Below are positions 52,706 to 64,000 of a DNA stretch of 64,000 nucleotides, piece by piece. A program made the position numbers and the translations under genes. The notes beneath the pieces are model-generated. The model was not told where the DNA came from, made no database searches, and was given only the letters and a program-made list of their open reading frames with translations. Positions within the stretch are counted from its first letter, which is position 1. Every line of letters begins with the position of its first letter. The DNA is taken from the NCBI RefSeq assembly GCF_001577835.2, contig NC_029520.1, positions 49,419,452 through 49,483,451 on the forward strand, in the 5' to 3' direction. The DNA comes from Coturnix japonica. Its lineage: Eukaryota > Chordata > Aves > Galliformes > Phasianidae.

Positions 52706-54307
52706 AGTGTTCATACCATGCAGAAGATGCTTCCAGGTGCGATGCTTTCTGCCAACAGCCAGGGGATTTTCACACCTGCTGGGAAGCAGGAAGGAGAAAA
52801 AAACCCAACAAATTCTCACTGGCAACTCCATATGTTTTCATCTTTCCCATCTGCAGCACTGGCTCCTGGGGGCTGCTCCATGGCCGGGCTGGAAAGCAAC
52901 TTCAGGTTCTTCAAATCTGTATGGCCAACACCCAGCTCCTGGTGGGGCAGGGGCTGTTTTCCTCCTGCAGGCACCCTTGGGCCCTGGCTGTAATCTTGAA
53001 GCATCTGCTCCAAATCATCCAGGATTACAGGAATTAAAGAAAAAACCAATTAGAGACCCGGGGTCCTACAAGCACAAATCCGTTTAACCTTAATCTCATG
53101 GGGAACAGAGCTGCTGCCCCTTCCCAAAAGGCAAAGGGACAGTCTTCCCTCTGAATATTTTTCTGTGTGTCCTCTGGTACCATCCCCTCTCAGCTTAAAT
53201 ATACTCATTGTTACCTATGCAGACTAATGGAGAAAGGGCACACAAGGCTTTGGGGTCTGTCCCACCCTCTATCCCACCATGACCACCCTCACAGGCTTTA
53301 GTGGCAAATCAATGTAGAAAACACCCTGGCATCCATTGGGAGGATCTCTCCTTCCCTATTTCTTGCAGTGCTGTAGGGTTTCCTCCAGCAGTTGGTTACG
53401 TCTCTCACTGCTGCTCTGAACTCCTTAAAACATAAATGTTTTAAATGCCACCCCATGAGATGCCGAGCTCCTTTGGACTCCAGTTGGACACCATCAACCC
53501 TGCCTTGTGTCAGTGGTGCTCAGTGAAGGATTCTTCTCATGAATGGCCATTTGCAGGACAACAAATCCCAACTGTGCCTTTTCCATTTTGGTAATTTCTC
53601 TATGTGATGAATGAGAAAAGGGATGTGACCCCTCAGCACCCCCAGGTGCTTCCATCTGCTTCCATCACTCAGAAGATGGCAGTGAAGAACATTCTCAAAC
53701 TCCTGCATGACAGACAGATTTCATTTGGTCTATATACCATGTGGGCTGGGAAATCTGGGCTTGGCATCGTTTATGGAGGCAGCTAACAGCCCATCTGCTT
53801 GGTGCCCATCAGGACACGACCTCTATCTGTCTCCCTTGGAAAAGCTGCTGCCCACCTCACCCATCTCTGGGACAGTGAGGGTTTTCTTAGGGATCCTTGG
53901 GTTTTCCCAATGCCTGGCAGCACTGCTTTTCTTCTGTCTTTGCAATGGAGATTCACAGGCATGGAAAGAGATGTCTCTCAGGGTCTGTGTATTTTGGTAC
54001 AAAGTTGTGTCTTTTTAATGTCTGGCTGATTCATCCCCTGAAAATGGCGATTTCATGTTGTTCTATTAGGATCCGGCTGAATGGCCGCTGCAGTCAGCTG
54101 GAACCTCTCAGTTAATCATCAGTTTGGATCCAGTGTGAAACAATAGCGAGATGTGACGTAGAGCTCAGCAGCCTGTGCTGGGGGAAAGATCATTTATTTA
54201 TGCTACAAATAAGCATTACGCTCCTATTAAATAAATAAATGAAGCCATTAATCACACCCACTTTGCAGTGCTATCAAATGGTCTTTCTGCTCCACAGCAG
54301 ATTTCTT
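52706..54307. other. Intergenic DNA with an AT-rich candidate conserved block at 54120-54270
   Basis: The first part is unremarkable. The block at 54120-54270 is dense in A/T words (TTATTTATGC, ATAAGCATTA, AAATAAATAAATGAAG, CCATTAATCAC) and stops close to a CR1. I see no coding frame or RNA gene. Confidence 0.5.
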
Positions 54308-54445
54308 CTCTAGAAGGGTGGCACAGCTGCCCAGGGAGTGATGGGGTCACCACACCAAGAAGGCAATGAGGGATGAGGGTGGTGGGCATGGTGGGGTGGG
54401 TGGATGGTTGGACAAGATGACCTTGGAGGTCTTTTCCCTTCTGAT
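54308..54445 (+). mobile_element. CR1 3' end fragment, decayed
   Basis: Contains GGTGGCACAGCTGCCCAGGG and GGTTGGACAAGATGACCTTG with GGAGGTCTTTTCCC. The terminal repeat is missing or unrecognisable. Confidence 0.75.
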
Positions 54446-57401
54446 CCTTTGCTGGGGCTCCAAAGGCATTTTGTGGCTGCTCTGAGCCATGCCCCAATGG
54501 CTTTTTTGAAGACAAAAGATGTAAATGGGATGGGTAATGCTGGGCTGAGACACCCGGAGCTCCCTGAGCTCTCAGATGTGTGCACTTGGAAGGTGAAACC
54601 CAGACACCTTGTGCTTGCTGAGCCAGGCTCATAATGCAAACAAAACCGAGCAGAGACACTGTGCATCTGTGTATGTACAGTGACATATAGAGGTGACACG
54701 TGAGCAGCAAGTTCCAATGCCTGGAAGGCCAGGAGAGCCTCAGCAAGGTGACTTACTCCTAACAAAGCACGGGGAATGGTTCAGAGTAATAAAGAAAACA
54801 GCTGAAAACCACAGTGCAGAGTGGTTAGAACAGCCCTTCAGCTGTCACCCTGCCTCGTGTGCTGTGGCTGTGAGTGCACAGCCCCCCCCCCATGACACAG
54901 GCAGCCCCCCAAGTCCTTCAGGAGCACAGGGATGCTGAGGAATGCTGCTCGTGGAGGTTCCACATTGCAGGATCAGCTCAGTGCTGCTTCTGCAGTGTGA
55001 GGGAGCAGCAAAGAAATGGCATTTCTGATGAAACAGCTGAAGCAGCAGGGATTTACTAAAGCAGTGTTACACTGCCCATGCAGTTTGCTCGCTTGGCTGT
55101 TGCTAGCAGTTCAGATATTGTCCGAGCTGTCCTGCTCATCAGTGCATGAACTCAGAAAACACTTAAGCCACTACCAGCTCTGTGCATTATTTCAGCTGGA
55201 AGAACCAGGGTAGGTAAAGTAACGATGATGGATCTAAATGATAATAAAGTCTCCCTGTTGAAAATTTAAAGTGCTACACAACTATTTTTAGTGACCTCTC
55301 CAGCTGAGATAATGCAGGGAGCTGAGTAGATGTGAACACCCATCTTAGGTGAACTGATTCTTCGCAAACCAAGGTGGATTGGAGGAGGTTAATGTTCATG
55401 CTCCAATACAAGAGATACCAGCCATATAAAGAGACGTGTTGTGTGCGTGTCAAGAAATAACTTATTCAGTATGGGATGTGGATGTGATGTTTTCTTCCTT
55501 TGTGCACATTTGTTTCTGCAATGGACATTTCTTCCCATCCAAACACTAAGAGCTCCCTCCCTCCTCTCCTCCCCCCTATGTGTGTAATGTGCCTGATGTG
55601 TGCTGACTCTTCAGGAAAGCAAAGGCTTCTTGGGTGGGGTGAGAGAAAGGATTTCAATGGGGTTTTCCAAAACAAAACACATGGTTTTTTAAATACATTC
55701 TAAAATACATTTTCCCCCCTCTTTAACACCACCCTCAGTCTGAGCCCTCAGGTCCAAATTATCAGATCCAGAACCTCACATAGAAGCGACAACGTCCAGA
55801 TTTTGTAGCTCCTGAACTAGAAGGGCTGAGCACCTGCAGAGAGATGCAGCATGTTGGGTGTCTGTGCAGCACTGCAGCACTGCAGCAAACTCCTTACTTC
55901 CCACAGCACAGTGGTGTCGGAAGGGCTCCGTGTGTCCTCCCCTCCCAGCCCTCAGATGGCAATTAGCGACATCAATAAGTAAGAGGACAAATACTTGTCT
56001 CTGCAAAACAAGCCACAGGCAGAGCAGCAGCTCTCTCACTTTCCTCCTGGGCTGCGTTACAAACCTTAATGTTTTATATTTCATCTGTTTAAAGCCCCCT
56101 GCCTATGCACACTTCATTTGGAGATGATGCCCTTAAAACCAATGGGCGGTGAAGTCTTGGAGCGGGTGAGACCCGAGGCTGCTGTGTCCATTGAGTCCAA
56201 TGCACACAATTAAATGGACAATGGATTTTCAGGGAGATCTTCAGCTCTGGGGTTCCTGGGGCTCCATTTAGCAAAGAGCTCTTGGAATGAAGAAATGACT
56301 CCGTTGAACTCTTGGCTCCTGGAGGCAGTGAGTGTCCAGCAGAAGCCAAGCCAGGAGAAAAGGGCAGAGTGCAGCTAAAGCACTTCAGTAGGAATGTGTA
56401 CCAGCACTTGCATTGTAATATGCTGAAATACTACTGGGAAAATCAGCTGGAAGGAGATGAGCAGATCTGTGAAGAGCCACGAACTGTGTGCTGACAAGTA
56501 CCAGCCAGCATTGCTCTGCTATTGCTTCCAGAGCTGCTCCCCATGCAGACACCCCACTGCTGGAGCCCGGGAGTACTTCTGACCCCTGGGTGACCTGCCC
56601 AGCAAAGCTGCTGGGAAATACTCCATTGCCCTAAGTATAACCATCAAATTGGTTAGCAATGCTCCTCCAGCACTTGGGATGTCAAAGGATAAAAAGGAGC
56701 ACGGGGTGAGAGGGAACAATACTCACAGAAGCTCAACTTTGGCCTCGGGTGTCTCATCTATCTCTGCAGTCAATAGGCAGGGACGAGCTCTCGCAGACGG
56801 GGAGCTTGATTAGAGAGCTGATCTCGGTTAACAGTGCTCGGATCTTCTTGCTGGGAAGGATGGAGGGGGAGGAGGTCAAAGCGTCTCTCTGGGCAACAGA
56901 GCTGGATTGGCAGGGCTGGATTAGTGCCGGGTGGGATTAGGGGCTGTGCGTCACCCACCCGGGATGGTCCCTCTCTCACTGCCTGCACTGGGGACCTCAG
57001 CCTGGGAGCATCTGTCCCTGGTGGCTGCTGGCTGTGCTGGGAAGCAAAGGGCAACGAGTGCAGGAGAAAGTGCCCAGGAGCCCAGGTGATGTTGTACAAT
57101 GGCCCTCAGAGCCTTACAATGGATTTAAAGAACCACTTGGCCTGAAGAGGTGGTTCTGATGTAAATGCTGTTCTCTTGCAGTGTCTGAAAAGCCCAGACC
57201 TGTGTGTCCCCGTGTGTGGCTGGTTTCACTGTTCTTAATGGGGGGGTTGTCCTCCAGTGTGAGGTTCCAGACAAAGAGCCATCATTCTGGTCTCATGACT
57301 CTTCGGTATTGCAACTGTGCTATGAAAGCACTTCAAGAACTGCTTCTGCAGAAGCACGTGTATTTCAGTAGGTAACACAGCCAAGTGAAACTGCTAGAAA
57401 T
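54446..57401. other. Intergenic DNA between SIX1 and SIX6
   Basis: No gene recognised. The part at 55180-55380 carries a muscle-type motif group, listed separately. C9 lies at about 54882-54890. Confidence 0.55.
55190..55320 (+). promoter_or_regulatory. Candidate MEF2/E-box regulatory module
   Basis: CTATTTTTAG at 55282-55291 is a perfect MEF2 consensus. A CAGCTG E-box follows at 55301-55306 and overlaps an AGATAA GATA-type word. Another CAGCTG lies near 55194. This combination is common in muscle enhancers. Function here is inferred. Confidence 0.35.
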
Positions 57402-57585
57402 ACAATCACAGAACCATTAAGGTTGGAAAAGACCTCTAGGATCACTGAGTCTGATCCCAGCCCACCCCCACCATGTCCACGTCCCTCAGTGCCACCTCTC
57501 CATGGTTTCTGAGCACCTTCGCAGTGACCCCAGCACACTCTGGGCAGCTGTGCCACTGCATCACCACCCAGTGGGTCATGGAAAA
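57402..57585 (-). mobile_element. CR1 3' end fragment
   Basis: The left edge has AATCACAGAACCATTAAGG and GGTTGGAAAAGACCTCTAGG. The right part has CCCTCAGTGCCACCTCTCC and GGGCAGCTGTGCCACTGCAT. It is closely similar in order to the copy at 51712-51995. Confidence 0.88.
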
Positions 57586-58689
57586 GAGGAGGGGGTGGCA
57601 GAACAAAGCTCCATGCTCTCCCTGGTGAAGCCTCCAGTAACGTGTCATTGTGGGTTGCTGTGGAATGACTGAAGAAATGCAGAGGAGCTCGTTTTGCTCA
57701 TCAATGTGTGTGTGTGCAGCTATGCAGAGATCAGCTCAGGCTGTGCATCTCCTGCAGGAACCCCTCAGAAATCTGCATTCAGCCCATGGGAAGTCTTCTG
57801 AGGGGCAGAGCTTCAGAGAAGTACTGGGACGAACAGCTTTAAGTGGAAATATAGAGGTGCACCTAAACCCTTTAAGTGATTTGGGATATCTCAGGTGGTT
57901 TAGTACAGCTGTATGTGTGCGCAGATATTAAAACACATGAAAGATTCATCATTTAACCCATGAAAATAGCAGGAGAGCCCCTGACTCAGGGCGCATCAGA
58001 CCAGGTGGCATCATCCTGCTGTGACAGCAATGAGCTGAAGCTGCTGCAGATGTTTCCCCAGAGGAGCCTGTGTTGGAGGAAGGTGTGTTTGGGCAGAGCC
58101 CACATGAAGGTCAAGAAGGGGCTGTGAGGAGGCAGCGCATTGACACTGCTTTTAGAGCTGAGGTGTCATTGTGCCTTCAGGGAGGGCTGCAGGGAACAAA
58201 TGCATGAACCCACTTTGCTTTTATAATGTTTGAAGTTGGAAACTGACATCCAGACTGGATTTCTTATGGGGTCTGTGTAACAGATTGAAAAATAGCAGGG
58301 TTAAAATGGGCTTCCCAGGGAATTGCTGCATTTTGGAGGGGACTTGGACTTAAAATGTTGGAGGGAGGAGAGCCATTTCTAGGATTCCCACAGGCTGTCC
58401 TGAAACAGAAAGAAACACAAATCCAAGGGCTTTCTCCATCACGCCCATGCTGAGAATGAAGGCAGATGGATTGCAAAGTGCTCCATCCCTCTGGGGACCT
58501 AACACTGCCTGTTCCTTCCCTTAACTCCCAGCCAGGTCTCACCCCTTCTAAGGGAGGCGCAGCAAGATCAGCCCAAGGTTCAGGATCCCCTGCGTGTGCC
58601 TTGGGGAGGGAAATGGGGAGAGGATGGGGGCAGGTTTGGCACAGGTGATCTGTGGCCTCTCACACCTCCATCCTCTGTTTGTATCTCCT
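57586..58689. other. Intergenic DNA, no feature seen
   Basis: Spacer between the last CR1 and the CpG-containing islands near SIX6. No coding frame, transposon or RNA gene recognised. Confidence 0.55.
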
Positions 58690-59010
58690 GGAAGAGAAAT
58701 AAATTAGAATATACAGAAGCCGATGCATTCCCGAGGGGGAGGTATGAGCGTCACTGGAGGTATTATGCTCTCTCATGGTATTACCCCTGCTTCAGCTGGG
58801 GGTAACTGGATGTGAGACGCACTCTGATCCTCCCAAGCCTTTAATTGGATGCATTGGAAAAGTCCAAAATGCCAGTGGCTCCCGTGCTTCCCCCGGCTGT
58901 GAGACACGCCAGCTCCGTGCCACACAAGGCGTCTGCCAACTAGCCGAGCTGGGGGGGAAGCTGGGGGAACACCTCGCACGGCTCCAGACTCCCCCCCTTA
59001 TTTCGTCCTG
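58690..59010. promoter_or_regulatory. Candidate noncoding regulatory island A, 3' of SIX6
   Basis: An AT/GC mosaic with retained CpGs, TTTAATTGG, AAATTAGAATA and two GGTATTA words, about 3 kb downstream of SIX6. It is transposon-free and noncoding. The call rests on composition and motif density alone. Confidence 0.3.
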
Positions 59011-59209
59011 AAAAGCAAATAATGCAGTTGGGCGAGCGGCGGCGGCGGGGCAGTGAGGGATGCAGCAGGGCAGCACCGTGGTTTCCCGAGACCCCCGCAC
59101 CCCCCGGCCTCCCCGCTGCCTGCTCTGTAGGGCCGGCGCTGGAACAATGCGTCCCGGCTAAGTGGAGCCTTCTGTCCCCAGCTGCACCGGGGCCGGGCTC
59201 GCCCCAACC

Positions 59210-59400
59210 TGCCAGCCTTTTGCTTTCCTCCTTTTTTTGCTCTTGCAAAATCAATTTGCGGACAGCTCCCTCATTTTTCCCCCTTGCGAACTTATTAGCT
59301 ATTCAGCCCCGGCGAGCTCTCGTAAGCATCCTTTGTCCCAGGGAGGGCCGGAGCTCCCTTCATTAGCAGTGATTACCCTGAGCGGTCTGACAGCCTCCCA
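59210..59400. promoter_or_regulatory. Candidate noncoding regulatory island B, 3' of SIX6
   Basis: Contains CTTATTAGC, ATCCTTTGTCCC (SOX-type CCTTTGT at 59330-59336), CATTAGCAG and TGATTACC within 90 bp. Homeodomain and SOX motifs together suit an eye/forebrain enhancer near SIX6. This is inference. Confidence 0.33.
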
Positions 59401-61368
59401 GCCCGCTTACAAGACTTTCCCATTCAGCCCCGCTCGGGGCTGCCCCGTTTCTCAAAAGAAACGGAAATATTCCCCCATTTCTCCCCCCCCTCCCTGGTTG
59501 AATAGAGGAAAAGCTGCTCCTCTCCTCCGCCCTCCCCGTTCGCTTCACTTTTGATACAACATTTTCCTTCTTTGTTAAACCGGAGAGAGAGGGGTCAAGG
59601 CAGACTTTTAGCGACCCTTTTCTGAGAGCCGTGTTTAATGTCAATACCTCTCCCTCCTTCCTTCCCCCGATTATTATTATTATTATCATTTTTCAAACAG
59701 AGGGAAAACTCGGGAGGGACGAAGCAAAAAGGAGGAAAAAAATAAATAGGAGAAAATGCGAAAACGGAAAGACGTTGCTTTTAGGTGCGGGGAGGGAAAA
59801 GGCAGAGGGGAAAAACATCTATGGGTTTCCTCCGGGGGTCGTAGAGGCGAAGCCGGGCTCTGGAGGGGGAAACCGGGGCCGGGAGCTGCTCGGTGCCCCC
59901 GTGCTCCCATCCGTGGGTTCGGACATCTGAGGGACCCTCGGAGCGCAACGTGCAGCTCTGGCGGCATTTCAACCCATTGTAGGAAAATATCTTACAGTGG
60001 CCGCTGCCCGGCCCCTAAATCCCGGCTTTTGTAGTTAGGAAGGAGCTGTAACCCAGCGAGGCTGTGTGGGTTCATCGAATTATCTCCTTCTTTCTATGTC
60101 TTTTCGAAAGGGTTCATTCCTCGCAACGAGACCCTACAGCCTGTACGCCCGCAGAAGCCAAAGGAGAAACCACAACGCGCTGCGCCTATTCCTTCGGAAA
60201 AGAAATGATTTGATGGATATATTATAATGAATTAACGGCGCTGTGCTTCAGCCGATTCCACTCTCGGGGTGAAATCAGGATTTTTTTCGCTCTCCCCAAA
60301 ACTCCCGGCTAAGAAGCCCAGCTGTGGCCGCCCCGTTCGGCTCCTATCGGCCAAAAAGAATAAATCCCGAGAAAAGCAAAACGCGGTGCCCGGCTCTGGG
60401 CACGTCAGGGTGGAACCGGGGACAGACGGAGAACCCTACGAGCTCTGGGCCCGCTCACCAAACCGGGTCCCGACGCCGCCAATGTCACCCCGCGGGGAAA
60501 GCGGGGGTCGGGAAGGGATTTGAAGCAGCTCGGCAATACCTGGCGCCTGCCCCGTCCTTGGGAAAAGAGGCTCAGACACGGAGCCGACCGAAGGAGGCGA
60601 GACGGTGGCACTGCGGTGCGGGCAGCGAGGGCGGAGGGGAAAGAAACATCGCCTCGAATCGGAGCCGTGAAGCCGCGGTGCCCCCCGGGCGGTGCCGGGC
60701 TCGGGCTGCGGGAGGCGGCGAGCTTAGAGAGCTTAGAGAGCGGGCGGCTCGGCGAGGACACGGCAGAGAACGCGACGAGAGCGAGCGGACAAAAAAAGCA
60801 CAGCTCAGGCGATTTAAAGATCAATGTCAAATTGTATAATATAAAATCCTTCTGCTGAGGGTGAAAGCTTAGCCCGCTCCTCGGAGCCGCCGTTCGCTTT
60901 CCTGCCGAAAAAAACCAGCCTTCAAATAGAAGGTGGGAGCACACGGCGCTGGGATTTGGGGTCGCTTCGCCCCGATCCGACCCTGCCCGGGCACGGAGCT
61001 GCTCATTTGCAGCCTCTTACACTCACCGAGGAGGAAGCCCGGCGTCCCCGCCTTGGCACAATTCACCCTTCATTCTCATCCTATTTCTCCCTCTCCTTTT
61101 CCCCATTCCTTCACCCGAAATCTCTAACCCGACAGACTGCAGCGCTGCCTCCTCCCTCCTTTCCCCTCGCACCGCATCCTCCTACAGCCTTTCTCCTCGC
61201 CCCTTCCCGACCCGGCCGACCCCTGGACTCCCCCACGGTACCGACACTTCACCCCGTGCCGGGACGCGGCTCTTTGGTTCCGAAGTGCCCGTTGCGCTGC
61301 GCGTTACCGCCGGGCCCGGGCCGTGCGCTGCCATTTGAAAGCAGATCCGAAGGTCGTTCACCAAATAT
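59401..61368. other. SIX6 3' flank, CpG-rich
   Basis: GC-rich spacer with a (TTA)n-like stretch at about 59670-59690 and an AT-rich patch at 60200-60240 and 60815-60855. A small tandem GCTTAGAGA doublet lies at about 60723-60740. No gene recognised. Confidence 0.55.
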
Positions 61369-61967
61369 TTTATTACGGTTTTTAGGCTGCTTCATACAGT
61401 TTTCGTCCTGCACATGCTCTACAAGTCACCTGTGCACATAGAGAACAAGCCAAAAAAAAAAAAAAAAGAAAAAAAAATATTAATAATAATAATAATAGAA
61501 AAAAATCTACTATCGCCATCCCTTAAATAAGTAAATAAACATTATATATATATATAAAAACCCCTTTAAAGTAAAGAGAAACCCAGCCACGAGAACTGCG
61601 CCTGTTCCTCTCCCTCCCCCCCCTCCGGATAAGGGCGCTCGGGCGTTTTGCAGTTGGCATTTTGTTCTTTTTCTTTTCTATTTTAAAACACTTTCTGTAT
61701 TTTTTCCTTTATTTTTTCCTCTTTTTTTCTTTTTCTTTTTTTTTTCTTTCTTTTTTTTTTTCTATTTTTTTTCTTTTTTCCAGGCATGAATTCTGCGAAT
61801 CCCGGGCAATAAAGGCGACAACGATTTTTGTAGCGTTGTTTTGTTTTCTCACGGGTTTTAATGCAGTCCTCTGCGGGGCCGGCGGTTCGGGGGGGGCTCG
61901 GTACCCCGGCTCCTGGGGTAGCGGTAGGCACTGGGGAGCCCCCCCCGCTTCGTCATGGCGCTCGGTG
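61369..61967 (-). other. SIX6: Probable SIX6 3' UTR
   Basis: In SIX6 sense this follows the stop codon. AATAAA signals (TTTATT on the plus strand) lie at 61708-61713 and 61369-61374. It includes a 120-bp purine-rich tract (pyrimidine on the plus strand, about 61665-61785), an A-run/ATA microsatellite zone at 61450-61560 and a short (TA)n. Which signal is used is not known. Confidence 0.5.

Positions 61968-64000
<2,033 letters not shown>

Noticed and set aside
60719-60745. GCTTAGAGA doublet as a possible regulatory repeat
   Set aside because: Two short copies only, with no other motif support; simple slippage is enough to explain it.

Overview
This is vertebrate nuclear DNA, most likely from a bird and probably a galliform such as chicken. 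Three things point there: many 5'-truncated CR1 LINE tails, compact CpG-rich gene ends, and SIX proteins nearly identical to the vertebrate SIX4, SIX1 and SIX6 proteins I recall. The window holds the conserved SIX homeobox cluster in the order MNAT1 (-), SIX4 (+), SIX1 (+), SIX6 (-). This is the human 14q23 order read in reverse.

Layout. Positions 1-16284 are the 5' part of MNAT1 intron 1, with no recognisable exon and two CR1 copies. MNAT1 coding exon 1 (16285-16373) lies head to head with SIX4 across a 738-bp CpG-rich interval that looks like a shared promoter. SIX4 has three coding exons (17112-17965, 19257-19945, 22406-23202; 779 aa) and a candidate 5-kb 3' UTR to about 28230. SIX1 has two coding exons (39668-40227, 40924-41212; 282 aa) in a broad CpG-rich domain covering roughly 34.8-43 kb. 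SIX6 is on the minus strand with two exons (63382-62811, 62136-61968; 246 aa), convergent with SIX1. The SIX1-SIX6 interval holds most of the CR1 copies plus several CR1-free islands that look like regulatory DNA.

How the genes relate. SIX4 and SIX1 are neighbouring paralogues known to act together with EYA and DACH cofactors in placodes, somites, muscle, kidney and sensory organs. SIX6 is the eye and hypothalamus/pituitary paralogue. MNAT1 is an unrelated housekeeping subunit of the CDK-activating kinase/TFIIH. All splice junctions given here use GT-AG borders and keep the frame.

I found no new protein-coding system, RNA gene, CRISPR array or viral element. The most unusual signals are noncoding: six exact copies of the 8-bp palindrome CACGCGTG in 690 bp between SIX4 and SIX1; three GATA motifs at about 50-bp spacing plus a duplicated homeodomain-like 10-mer about 1 kb upstream of SIX1; two mutually exclusive 9-bp stems in the probable SIX4 3' UTR; a perfect RFX-type X-box palindrome in the MNAT1/SIX4 promoter; and an uninterrupted A24 run 17 nt before the SIX4 start codon.
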